The translations under genes and the position numbers were made by a program. A stretch of DNA of 64,000 bases, taken from the NCBI RefSeq assembly GCF_010091945.1, contig NZ_WVIE01000002.1, positions 236,150 to 300,149 on the forward strand, read 5' to 3'. The DNA comes from Myxacorys almedinensis A (GTDB lineage Bacteria > Cyanobacteriota > Cyanobacteriia > Leptolyngbyales > Leptolyngbyaceae). This document shows, piece by piece, positions 34,566 to 43,101 of this stretch (position 1 is the stretch's first letter; each line of letters starts with the position of its first letter). The notes below the pieces were generated by a model. The model was not told where the DNA came from. It saw only the letters and a program-made list of their open reading frames with translations, and ran no database searches.

Positions 34566-35876
34566 ATGTTGCCTAATTTGAACACAATTCAGGATTTGAA
34601 CGCGGTTCAGGATTTAAACACGGTTCAAGAACAAACGCAACAGCCGTTATTGTTCTTCAATGCAGTTGGTGCGATCGGGGGTGCAGAACGAGTTTTGTTA
34701 ACAATGTTGGAGACGTTGAAACGTACCAATCCAACCCTTAAGTTAGTGCTGATTGTAGGCACAGAAGGGCATCTGATTGATGCGGCTCAGCACCTTGGCG
34801 TTGAGGTGCTCTGTCTGCCGCTTCCAGAGTCGGTTAGCCGCTTGGGAGACAGCAGGCTAAAACCGAAAGGGACAACTGGTGCCAAGTTTCTCCAAACGCT
34901 CGCTGCCAAGTTGGGGTTCATCATCCATGCTGGGCAGGCTCTCCCAGCCCTGCTGCGCTATCTCACTCAAGTCCGGCAGATCATCAAATCGATGCAGCCA
35001 GCTTTGATCCACTCCAACAGCATTAAAACTCATTTGATCTTGGCACTCTTGGGGCACATAGATGCACCGATTCTGTGGCATATCCATGATTTTTATGGTT
35101 CTCGTCCGGTGGTGGCAACAGCAATGCGATGGGCAAAACGATCAGCAACGGGCGCGATCGCAATTTCCAAATCTGTTGCGGCAGAGGCAAACCACGTACT
35201 TCATCCCCTGCCAATCAGCGTCATATATAATGCGATCGACCTTCAGAAATTTGCGCCATCTCCGGCAACCGACTCTAACGTTGTGCGAATTGGTCTAGTT
35301 GCGACGTTTGCTCGCTGGAAAGGACAGGACATTTTTTTAGAGGCGGCTGCCCACATTAAACAGCAATCTAGCGATCGCGCTGTCCGCTACTACATCATTG
35401 GTTCACCAATTTATAAGACCCCAGGATCTCAGTTCTCGCTTGCAGAATTGCAGGCAAAAGTCTGCGAGTTGCAGCTTGAATCGGTTGTAGAATTTCTCAA
35501 GTTTCAGACCGACATTGCATCGGTTTACCACAACCTGGACATTGTTGTTCATGCGAGCACGCAGCCCGAACCGTTTGGTCTGGTCATCATCGAAGCAATG
35601 GCATGTGGTAAACCCGTGATCGTAGCCCAAGCAGGTGGAGCCGCAGAGCTATTTACTCACAACCACGACGCGATCGGGGTTTCCCCAGGCGACCCAATTG
35701 CCCTTGCCCAAGCCTTGATTGGGTTGATTGACGACCCCAATCGACGACAACAGCTAGGATGCCACGCTCGCCAAACCGCCATAGATACCTATGGGTGCGA
35801 TCGCATCGGGGCTGAACTAGCGATCGCTTATGCCCAAGCTGGATATTTCATATCGGGCGCAACTCCGCGAGTTTAA
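34566..35876 (+). CDS. glycosyltransferase family 4 with repeated N-terminal hexapeptide
   Basis: 436 residues. The first 25 residues contain LNTIQD, LNAVQD and LNTVQE, three 18-base tandem repeats at 34578-34631, an odd extension before the GT-B fold (FFNAVGAIGGAERVLL). The acceptor domain has the LIHSNSIKTHL segment. The donor site reads LVATFARWKGQD and PEPFGLVIIEAMACGKPVIV with the E-x7-E motif. The ATG lies four bases after a MITE-like element and has no clear ribosome binding site, so a downstream start (no ATG before the fold) is not obviously better. Last glycosyltransferase of the locus. Confidence 0.87.
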   Translation: MLPNLNTIQDLNAVQDLNTVQEQTQQPLLFFNAVGAIGGAERVLLTMLETLKRTNPTLKLVLIVGTEGHLIDAAQHLGVEVLCLPLPESVSRLGDSRLKPKGTTGAKFLQTLAAKLGFIIHAGQALPALLRYLTQVRQIIKSMQPALIHSNSIKTHLILALLGHIDAPILWHIHDFYGSRPVVATAMRWAKRSATGAIAISKSVAAEANHVLHPLPISVIYNAIDLQKFAPSPATDSNVVRIGLVATFARWKGQDIFLEAAAHIKQQSSDRAVRYYIIGSPIYKTPGSQFSLAELQAKVCELQLESVVEFLKFQTDIASVYHNLDIVVHASTQPEPFGLVIIEAMACGKPVIVAQAGGAAELFTHNHDAIGVSPGDPIALAQALIGLIDDPNRRQQLGCHARQTAIDTYGCDRIGAELAIAYAQAGYFISGATPRV

Positions 35877-35892
35877 TAAGGGGCAACGATCG

Positions 35893-36597
35893 TTAGGGGC
35901 GACTCAACCTGCCATATTCCGCCCGTAGCGTTCGGTAGCACTGGCAGCCAGCCGCCTCCAACCCCGCGCGATCGAGAATCGTAATTTTGCCGCGCTGATG
36001 CCCAATCAACCCAGCACGCCCCAACGTATTCACAATCTCATTTACCCCCGCCCGGCGCACACCCACCACCCGCGAAAGCGCTTCCTGAGTGATGATTAGC
36101 TCTGGGGAGCCAACCCGATCTTGCATCATTGCTAAAAGATAGCAACATCGTTCCTGAGCACTGTGCAGCCGAATGCAGGCTAAATTTTGGGCAATCTGAC
36201 CCATTAAAACCTGGACATAGCGCAGCATCAGTGAGTACAACGCACCATTACCCTGAAGTGTAGATCTAAAAATACTTGCCTCAATCCGTAAAGCTTGCCC
36301 TGCGATCTGAGTCACAGCAGACATCGGAATTTGCATTGTTCCTAGCACCAGCGGCACGCCAACCATGCCTTCATTGCCAATCATTGTGGCGTCCACCATC
36401 TGCCCCCCTTCAAGAATGTTAACTAGGGAAATGACGGCATTTAGCGGAAAATAGGCGTAATTGAGCGGTTGATTAGGCTCATATAAGGTTTGACCCAACG
36501 GCAAATCAGTAGTTTCTAAGTGTGGCAATAAACGTTCATAGTCACTAGAAGAAAGAGTACTCAGGAGCTTATTGGAAGTCAAAGGTAGATTGGACAT
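35893..36597 (-). CDS. Crp/Fnr-family transcriptional regulator
   Basis: 234 residues. A cupin-like sensor domain (about 10-130) has YEPNQPLNYAYFPLNAVISLV and GNEGMVGVP; the phosphate-binding Arg-Ser pair of cAMP-binding Crp is missing, so a classical cyclic nucleotide is unlikely. A central helix follows, then a winged HTH (about 160-225) with TQEALSRVVGVRRAGVNEIVNTLGRAGLI. It is paralogous to 55896-56609, sharing YEPNQ-[LI][ND]Y-YFP and SAQERCC/SVEERCC. It ends 17 bases from the convergent glycosyltransferase. Target genes unknown. Confidence 0.88.
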   Translation of the reverse strand: MSNLPLTSNKLLSTLSSSDYERLLPHLETTDLPLGQTLYEPNQPLNYAYFPLNAVISLVNILEGGQMVDATMIGNEGMVGVPLVLGTMQIPMSAVTQIAGQALRIEASIFRSTLQGNGALYSLMLRYVQVLMGQIAQNLACIRLHSAQERCCYLLAMMQDRVGSPELIITQEALSRVVGVRRAGVNEIVNTLGRAGLIGHQRGKITILDRAGLEAAGCQCYRTLRAEYGRLSRP

Positions 36598-37150
36598 AGC
36601 GATCGGGAGCCACTTTCAACGTCAAAGGTGTACGAGACAACCATCTATCGTGTGAGTGAAACTCCAAGCGCAGGACAAAGTTCAAAGGAGGATCAGTCGC
36701 TCTAAAGCAAACTCCTACAGTTTTAGCAAGTAATCTGCCCTAAACCCTTTTGTGAAACGCCTGCGATCGGAAGTGCAGTTGCTCACAGTTACGATCCAAA
36801 AGGAGTCGCTAGGTTAAGAAAACGTACAGTAAAGGAGGCGTTGCCAGTAATATAGCGCACTAGAGATCAGTAATTCTCTATCTCAATGGACAGAATTAAT
36901 AACATCCCTGAAGGGACAAGGTATATAACAAAGGAGGTAGTAGTCTGTCAACGTTGAAATGAGGGACAAGGAGTGGATGGGTTAGAGAGTCGATGGGTGG
37001 AGGGGTCGCTCAGTAATCCAGCCCATCGACTCTTGCACTCATCTACCCCTCCACTCATGCACCCTCCACTCATGCACCTATCGACTTAACGTTGACAATC
37101 TAGTAGAAGGCGGTACTGTTTTATGGCTGACGCAACTTAGAGAAGAGGGA
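36598..37150. other. intergenic region with MITE-like copy 2
   Basis: About 550 bases between the Crp-like regulator and the response regulator. The right part is the MITE-like element listed at 36937-37106. The left part (36598-36930) would hold the promoter of the regulator. I find no gene in it. Confidence 0.6.
36937..37106. mobile_element. MITE-like element, copy 2 of 4
   Basis: 170 bases, the longest copy. The left end GTAGTAGTCTGTCAACGTTG and the right end TTAACGTTGACAATCTAGTAG are inverted repeats sharing TGTCAACGTT exactly. The interior has the same two-block pattern: purine-rich GGATGGGTTAGAGAGTCGATG on the left and CTACCCCTCCACTCATGCACC on the right, which pair partly. Boundaries are approximate within a few bases. 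No coding capacity. Confidence 0.85.
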
Positions 37151-37555
37151 CTAAGGCTGAGAAAAACGTTGAGCGACTTGAGCGATCGCAATGGCAAGTT
37201 CGTTGAGATCGACAGGCTTAGCAAGATGCCGACAAAACCCTGCTGCTAAACAGGCGGCGTGATCTTCTGGGCGGGCAAATGCAGTGACCGCGATCGCAGG
37301 AATCACTACTCCTAGTTCGGCTTCTAGGGCTTGAACTTGGGTGATCAGGTGGTAGCCCGACTGGTCAGGCATTCTAATATCGCTGATCAAGACATCAGGG
37401 GTTCGTTGTTGTAACGAAGCGATCGCATCACGAACGTTATCCACGATTATGACTTCGGCTCCATCTCCTTCTAAAGCCACCAAGAGCAGTTCTCTAGAGT
37501 CGCGATCGTCATCTACAACTAAAAGCTTTAACCCTTCTAAGATCAATTGCTCCAT
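37151..37555 (-). CDS. single-domain response regulator (receiver domain)
   Basis: 134 residues, one CheY-like receiver domain. Acidic pocket VVDDDRDSRE, phospho-acceptor Asp in LISDIRMPDQSG, Thr/Ser switch in AVTAFAR, and Lys in HLAKPVDLNEL. No output domain, so it works through protein contacts or relays phosphate. The sequence style is that of the receiver modules attached to cyanobacterial hybrid kinases. No kinase gene is adjacent; the nearest is the Cache-HAMP-GAF kinase at 60802. Confidence 0.9.
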   Translation of the reverse strand: MEQLILEGLKLLVVDDDRDSRELLLVALEGDGAEVIIVDNVRDAIASLQQRTPDVLISDIRMPDQSGYHLITQVQALEAELGVVIPAIAVTAFARPEDHAACLAAGFCRHLAKPVDLNELAIAIAQVAQRFSQP

Positions 37556-37771
37556 CTATCCCCCAATCTTGCACCACAAGTTGCCAAAGCATCTTGTTCG
37601 GTTTTCCAGCAATCTTCTACTCTCTAGGCTAAAGTAAAGGACTGAGGCTGTCTGTACGCTGCCGGACATACTAGATCCGAGCAACGCGATCGCGGGGTTG
37701 CCCATCGGTTTCAGTATTCAGGTCGATCGTCTAAACCAGGGGATAGTCAGAAACTCGGCACTTTAAAGGGG

Positions 37772-38818
37772 TTAACTACGCCACCGTAAGACCTGCTCTC
37801 GCACCGGATTTTCAAACGAACGACCTTGTTCCACCGACCGGGCAAACTCAGATTTGAGTTGGTAATACCATCGCGCTTGCGTATCGGCATCTTTGATCAG
37901 CATCAGACTGGGGTTATATTTCAAACCATCTTGCTGCTTAATTACCATCTGGCGATCTTGATCGAGAAACCGTTGCACAAGTGGGCTAAGGATTGGAACT
38001 AGAAGTTTGAACCATGGCAACGATGTATAAAATAGCGTTGTCACTTCTGTTGATGTTTCAGTCAACGGTGTGAGGGTGGTAAGGTTGCAAACCGTGTGGC
38101 GATCGCTCGTCACTTGCTCGATCCGAACTCCGGGCAGTTGGAACGAAATTTCTACCGCAGGCTTGCGACCCAACAGCCGATAGAGAAGGGTTTCACGTTC
38201 TAACTGGTGCTTCCGCATCGTGAACCCGTAAGGCGACGGATCAAACGTTTTGACTTCTTCTGCCAACTTGTCATCGGCTCGCCACCACCACGATCGATGC
38301 ACAAAAGGCACATGTGCCGGATCCATCAGCCCAACGACTGCATGATCGATGAAGCAGGGAAAATTCATCCCTTCAACCGATCGGTAAGTCTCTTGCTCAA
38401 ACCCCGGAACGCGAGGAACTTGTAGGGTAATGTTGGTGTCACTTGGCGCTCCGCTAGACATGTAAATCCAGATATTGCCCTGCACTTCTTGCACGGGGTA
38501 AGCCCGAACACCAAACTTATCCAAATTGAGGTGCTGATCATCGGTCAAGGCTGGAATCTGGGTACACTGCCCTGTTTCACTAAAGCGCCAGCCATGATAA
38601 GCGCACTCAACCTCGTGTCCATCAAACCGCCCATAGCTTAAGGGGATGGCGCGGTGAGGGCAGATGTCGCGCAGGGCAAACACCTGACCTGCCAGCGTGC
38701 GCCCAAACACAATCGGTTCGTTGAGCAAAACTTTGGCGATTGTTTTACCCGGTTTGAGTTGATGTCCTGGCAGGGCGTAGTACCAGATGTTCCAGAGAAA
38801 AGGAGTCGAATCAGCCAT
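37772..38818 (-). CDS. Rieske-type aromatic ring-hydroxylating oxygenase, alpha-subunit-like
   Basis: 348 residues. The Rieske [2Fe-2S] motif is C-x-H-x16-C-x2-H (CPHRAI, then CAYHGW) at about residues 47-70. The mononuclear iron site appears as DPAHVPFVH with the H-x4-H arrangement. The layout matches single-component VanA/PaO-like oxygenases that need a separate reductase. Cyanobacterial members include enzymes acting on chlorophyll breakdown products or small aromatics; the substrate here is unknown. There is no reductase or ferredoxin gene beside it. The C-terminus contains WYYQLKSEFARSVEQGRSF. Confidence 0.87.
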   Translation of the reverse strand: MADSTPFLWNIWYYALPGHQLKPGKTIAKVLLNEPIVFGRTLAGQVFALRDICPHRAIPLSYGRFDGHEVECAYHGWRFSETGQCTQIPALTDDQHLNLDKFGVRAYPVQEVQGNIWIYMSSGAPSDTNITLQVPRVPGFEQETYRSVEGMNFPCFIDHAVVGLMDPAHVPFVHRSWWWRADDKLAEEVKTFDPSPYGFTMRKHQLERETLLYRLLGRKPAVEISFQLPGVRIEQVTSDRHTVCNLTTLTPLTETSTEVTTLFYTSLPWFKLLVPILSPLVQRFLDQDRQMVIKQQDGLKYNPSLMLIKDADTQARWYYQLKSEFARSVEQGRSFENPVREQVLRWRS

Positions 38819-39004
38819 GCAACAATAAATATTATGATGGAATAATTTTATGGCACGGATCTAGGGGTGCGATCGCGGCGAGGCGGCTAACCTGGTTGGC
38901 TAACCTATCGACAACCCTCTGGCAACGTTCATTGCGGGTCGGGCTAAGTTGCGATCGCCCATCAGCAATGCTCAGAGAAAGCAGCATCCGCTCATAAGGC
39001 TGTT

Positions 39005-41245
39005 CTAGCTTAGTTCACCTAACTCCGGTTTGTCTGAGTTTAAGGATAAATGCACTCGTTCGACAGTGGTTTTCTTAGGCGTGTGAGGAGCCGATCGCGC
39101 CATTTCCATCAAAATTTTCTGAGCGCTCTGCTCAGGTTGGTCTGCTTCGGGGCAGCGCTGAATGTAGCGCCCATCCGATTGAAGATCCCACGCTTGGCGA
39201 TTATCTGCCAGCAAAATGCCCAGTATCTCTTGCAAATCTTGGGCAAGACTTGGCTCTTCCACGGGCACCACCGCTTCGACCCGGCGATCGAGGTTGCGCG
39301 GCATCCAGTCGGCACTGCCAATAAACACATCCGACTGCCCATCGTTGTGAAAATAGAAAACGCGAGAATGTTCTAAAAATCGACCCACGATGCTAACGAC
39401 ACGAATTGTTTCGCTCACATCTTTTATCCCCGGACGCAGGCAGCAAATGCCGCGAACAATCAAATCAATCTGCACCCCCGCTTGAGAGGCTTCATACAGC
39501 GCTGCAATAATTTGAGGATCAACGAGCGCATTCATTTTGGCAACAATGCGCCCCTGGCGACCGTTTCGCTGATGCTCAACTTCGCGCTGAATAAACTCAA
39601 GCATGCGATCGCGCAAATTCACCGGAGCCACCAGCAGCTTTCGATAGATTTTCTGCCGTGAGTACCCGGTCAAAAAGTTAAACAAATCGGTCGTGTCTGC
39701 CCCTAGGTCTTCCCGGCAGCTAAACAGCCCCAAATCGGTATAAAGTCTCGCGGTTTTGGGATTGTAGTTGCCCGTGCCAACATGCACATAGCGCCGGATG
39801 TGCCCATCTTCTCGCCGCACCACCAATGTGAGCTTGGTGTGGGTTTTTAGCCCTACCAATCCATAAACAACATGGACGCCTGCACTCTCTAGTTTTTTTG
39901 CCCAGTTGATGTTGTTTTCTTCATCAAAGCGGGCTTTTAGCTCTACCAAAGCAGCCACCTGCTTCCCATTTTCAGCCGCCGTAATCAGAGCTTGCACAAT
40001 AGGAGAATCGCCCGATGTGCGGTACAGCGTCATCTTAATCGCCAACACGTTGGGATCGTGAGCCGCCTCTTCGATGAAACGCTGCACGCTCCGTGAAAAC
40101 GAATCATAGGGATGATGAACTAGCAAATCCTGTTTGCGAATGGCACCAAAGAAATTATCGTCGTTTTCAAATGAGGCTTTCTCAACGTCAATTTCATTGA
40201 CGCGCCGCAACCGCGCAGGCTTAATCGCCGTCCAGGGTGGATCTTTAAGATCGGGTAGGGGCAACTCAAGAAACGACATCAAATCTCTTAAGCACAAAAT
40301 GCCTTCAACGTCGTAAATATCGGTTGGGTCGATGCCCAACTCTCGCATCAGCATCTCGCGGATGGGAGCCGGCATCGACGAATTGATCTCCATCCGCACC
40401 ACAGATCCCCCAAAGCGCCGTTTCCGAAGTTCCTGCTCGATCGCTAACATCAAATCATCGGCTTCATCTTCTTCAACCTCCAAATCGGCGTTGCGAGTAA
40501 TGCGGAACGGATGATATTCCTGAATATTCATCCCCGGAAACAGTGGCTCTAAATTGTGAGCGATCACTTGCTCAACTGGGACACCAGCCCAAACCGTCGC
40601 TCGGCTTTTTGACAGCGACGTGGGCGTGGTTTGCGTTTCGATCGGCAGCGCAATAAAGCGGGGCAGCATTTTCGGGACTTTCACCCGCGCAAATAGCTCT
40701 TCGCCTGTAACACCATCTTTAATGACGACGGCTAAATTTAAGCTGAGATTTGAAATATAGGGAAACGGATGACTCGGATCGATCGCTAGTGGGGTGAGCA
40801 CCGGAAAAACCTGCTCATGAAAATAGGTCTGTAAATATGTGCGCTGCTCTTGGCTTAGATCGATGTAGTTCAGCAGAAAAATGCCTTGGGCAGCTAGCTG
40901 AGGGCGGAGTGCTTGATCAAAATGATGGTGCTGTTTTTGAACGAGGGGATGCAGACGCTCACCAATGAGATCAAGCTGCTCTTGCGGAGTGCGCCCATCT
41001 GGCGTTAGCTTGGTCACTTGCGCGTCTACCTGCTCTTTTAGGGCAGCCACTCGCACCATAAAATATTCATCTAAGTTAGAGCCAAAAATGCCCAAAAATT
41101 TCAGCCGTTCTAATAAAGGCGTGCGTGGATCAAAAGCTTCGTGGAGAACGCGATTGTTGAACTCTAGCCAGCTTAGTTCTCGGTTGAAATAGTATTGCGG
41201 ATCGCTGAGATTAATGTCCACTGTAGTTTTTTTGCGCCGACGCAT
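39005..41245 (-). CDS. ppk1: polyphosphate kinase 1
   Basis: 746 residues, close to the usual length. N-terminal domain FNRELSWLEFNNRVLHEA, then the catalytic domains with VALVELKARFDEENNINWA and HVGTGNYNPKTARLYTDLGLF (the histidine at its start is the autophosphorylated residue in PPK1). PLD-like segments such as FIGSADWMPRNLDRRVEAVVPV lie near the end. It makes polyphosphate reversibly from ATP. The start ATG overlaps the stop of the preceding small gene (TAATG), so the two are translationally coupled. Complete and intact by motif. Confidence 0.96.
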   Translation of the reverse strand: MRRRKKTTVDINLSDPQYYFNRELSWLEFNNRVLHEAFDPRTPLLERLKFLGIFGSNLDEYFMVRVAALKEQVDAQVTKLTPDGRTPQEQLDLIGERLHPLVQKQHHHFDQALRPQLAAQGIFLLNYIDLSQEQRTYLQTYFHEQVFPVLTPLAIDPSHPFPYISNLSLNLAVVIKDGVTGEELFARVKVPKMLPRFIALPIETQTTPTSLSKSRATVWAGVPVEQVIAHNLEPLFPGMNIQEYHPFRITRNADLEVEEDEADDLMLAIEQELRKRRFGGSVVRMEINSSMPAPIREMLMRELGIDPTDIYDVEGILCLRDLMSFLELPLPDLKDPPWTAIKPARLRRVNEIDVEKASFENDDNFFGAIRKQDLLVHHPYDSFSRSVQRFIEEAAHDPNVLAIKMTLYRTSGDSPIVQALITAAENGKQVAALVELKARFDEENNINWAKKLESAGVHVVYGLVGLKTHTKLTLVVRREDGHIRRYVHVGTGNYNPKTARLYTDLGLFSCREDLGADTTDLFNFLTGYSRQKIYRKLLVAPVNLRDRMLEFIQREVEHQRNGRQGRIVAKMNALVDPQIIAALYEASQAGVQIDLIVRGICCLRPGIKDVSETIRVVSIVGRFLEHSRVFYFHNDGQSDVFIGSADWMPRNLDRRVEAVVPVEEPSLAQDLQEILGILLADNRQAWDLQSDGRYIQRCPEADQPEQSAQKILMEMARSAPHTPKKTTVERVHLSLNSDKPELGELS

Positions 41246-41451
41246 TAGAACACCTCGTCTTCAATGCCGATCCACCATTCGCCTAAATTCATTAAGTCCT
41301 GATGGATGTCAGCTAAGCGCGCTTCGTAGTCGGCAGTTGACAAACTTGATCGCTGTTCGTTTAGTTTGAGCAAGCGAAGTTGGGCAAGAAGCCAAGGTTT
41401 TGAAGTGCTATCTGTCTGCTCAAGGTACAGGGCAAGGTCATGACTGTTCAT
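41245..41451 (-). CDS. small conserved protein coupled to polyphosphate kinase
   Basis: 68 residues from the ATG at 41451; the frame is open to 41598 but upstream codons look non-coding. Acidic and helical (LALYLEQTD, ARLADIHQDLMNLGEWWIG), no membrane segment. One-base overlap with the ppk1 start (TAATG) implies coupled translation. The Trp-Trp near the C-terminus and the short length are the only features. Possibly a regulator or partner of polyphosphate kinase; inference from position only. Confidence 0.65.
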   Translation of the reverse strand: MNSHDLALYLEQTDSTSKPWLLAQLRLLKLNEQRSSLSTADYEARLADIHQDLMNLGEWWIGIEDEVF

Positions 41452-41694
41452 GGGGATGGCAAATCGGAAGTCAACTTTATTGTTACGTGATTCGGTTAAC
41501 GTTGGGTTAATGGTGTTGAGTTTGGTGGGCAGGTTGGCACAAAACAGCCGCGATCGCAGGGCAAACTTCAGCCGGTTAACAAACCAAAGCGAGATCAACG
41601 GTGCGATCGCGGCTATTCAAAAACAGTCCGATGGTCATGAATGACCAAGCTTCAGCACTCTGAACTAGACGCTAAAACATCGAGTGCCTAAACC

Positions 41695-42294
41695 TTAAGA
41701 CGCCAAGTTCTGAGCTACAAAGTCCCAGTTCACCAAATTATCTAAGAAATTTTTGATGAACGCAGGGCGAGCGTTCTGAAAATCGAGGTAATAGGCATGT
41801 TCCCAGACATCCAGGGTCAGCAAAGGCTTTTGACCGTGAACCAAAGGATTTTCAGCGTTTGGGGTTTTGGTCACTTTTAGGGTGCCGCTATCCTCTACCA
41901 GCCACGCCCAACCGCTCCCAAACTGAGTTGCCGCCGCCGCGCTAAATTCTTCTTTGAACTTGTCAAAGCTCCCAAATGCAGCATCAATCTTGGCTGCAAG
42001 CTCACCGCTTGGTGCACCCCCCCCCTTGGGGCTGAGACAGTTCCAAAAAAAGGTGTGGTTCCACACTTGAGCGGCGTTGTTGAAAATGCCCGTTTTAGAT
42101 GAATCTCCAAACGACGTGTGAATCACTTCTTCAAGGGGCATGTTCTCAAGCTCGGTACCTTCGACCATTTTGTTGAGGTTTGCCACATACGCCGCATGGT
42201 GTTTGCCGTAGTGATATTCAAACGTTTCTTCCTTCATGCCCGATGATGCCAGCGCATCTTTCGGAAACGGTAGAGCAGGTTGTGTAAATGCCAT
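41695..42294 (-). CDS. sodB: iron superoxide dismutase
   Basis: 199 residues, the usual length. Metal ligands are in FEYHYGKHH (the first His), WNHTFFW, and DVWEHAYYLDF (Asp and His). The FeSOD-type outer-sphere glutamine is in NNAAQVWNH, and the segment AATQFGSGWAWLV is also of Fe type. No signal peptide, so cytoplasmic. It dismutates superoxide to oxygen and peroxide. Followed by a long non-coding region and then the CHAT gene on the other strand. Confidence 0.96.
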   Translation of the reverse strand: MAFTQPALPFPKDALASSGMKEETFEYHYGKHHAAYVANLNKMVEGTELENMPLEEVIHTSFGDSSKTGIFNNAAQVWNHTFFWNCLSPKGGGAPSGELAAKIDAAFGSFDKFKEEFSAAAATQFGSGWAWLVEDSGTLKVTKTPNAENPLVHGQKPLLTLDVWEHAYYLDFQNARPAFIKNFLDNLVNWDFVAQNLAS

Positions 42295-43101
42295 GTGTTC
42301 AGTCCTCTCGTTAGCGTTTAAACAGAGGCAACCGAATCTAGTTGCCCCATCAAAATCTATCGTTCAACGTCTGTTGTGTACTGCGGGAAGACCGGCAGAA
42401 ACATAACTTAATAGCGAGATCTTATCGTAAAAGCAGGAGGGGTCGCACGGTGCAATCCTCCAACTACAAAAATATAGACATTGCGCCTGTCTTGGGTTAG
42501 AAAGACACTCTAGGCACAGAATAGTTTTTAGGGGGCTAAAGTGGATGTATCTAGGGTGAGATTTTTGATGAGGGAACGCTAGCCTGCGCCGTCTCCTGAG
42601 GAGGACAAATCGCATTCCGTCCACGCATCCACCCATCATTTCGATTTCGACAGATACCATTTGACAGGTCACTAAGTATGAACGGGTGATGAACCAGCCT
42701 GCCTCTGCCAGTCCCCTTTTCTTCAAGATTAGACCGTGCTTCGGAGAGCCAAATCGGGCATTCTTGAAGATTGGAATAAGTTTTGTTTAACCTGGGATAA
42801 CGTTTGGTCAGAGAGAACGTCCATTACTTCAGTATGTGCCAAGATCGCTCCGAGAAGATTTATCCGTAATTGCGCTGATCGTAGTTCTACGGCATGAATT
42901 ATTTATTAAAAGGAAATTTGAATATTTTTAAGGAGTTTTGGGCAATTAGCCGACAATCGAATCTGGGGGGGGCAAGGTCTCACGGAGCGTGCCACCAGAG
43001 CGGCATCTTTGAGAGATTGCCTGAAGGAGCGCGATCGCAGGTGGTGATAAGAAGATAGGGAGTCAGCCGATTGGCATATAACAGGGTCTTGGAGGGTGGT
43101 C
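42295..43101. other. 800-base intergenic region between sodB and the CHAT gene
   Basis: Divergent promoters are expected here. A minus-strand open frame at 42364-42726 (120 codons) has an Arg/Leu/Cys-rich product without resemblance to known proteins and no ribosome binding site, so I do not call it. A run of eight G at 42965-42972 and short GC-rich hairpins near 42980 are visible but not interpretable. The GGAGG at 43091-43095 serves the GTG start at 43102. Confidence 0.5.

Noticed and set aside
42364..42726. Minus-strand open frame of 120 codons between sodB and the CHAT gene
   Set aside because: Arg/Cys/Leu-rich product without resemblance to proteins, no ribosome binding site, no conserved context.
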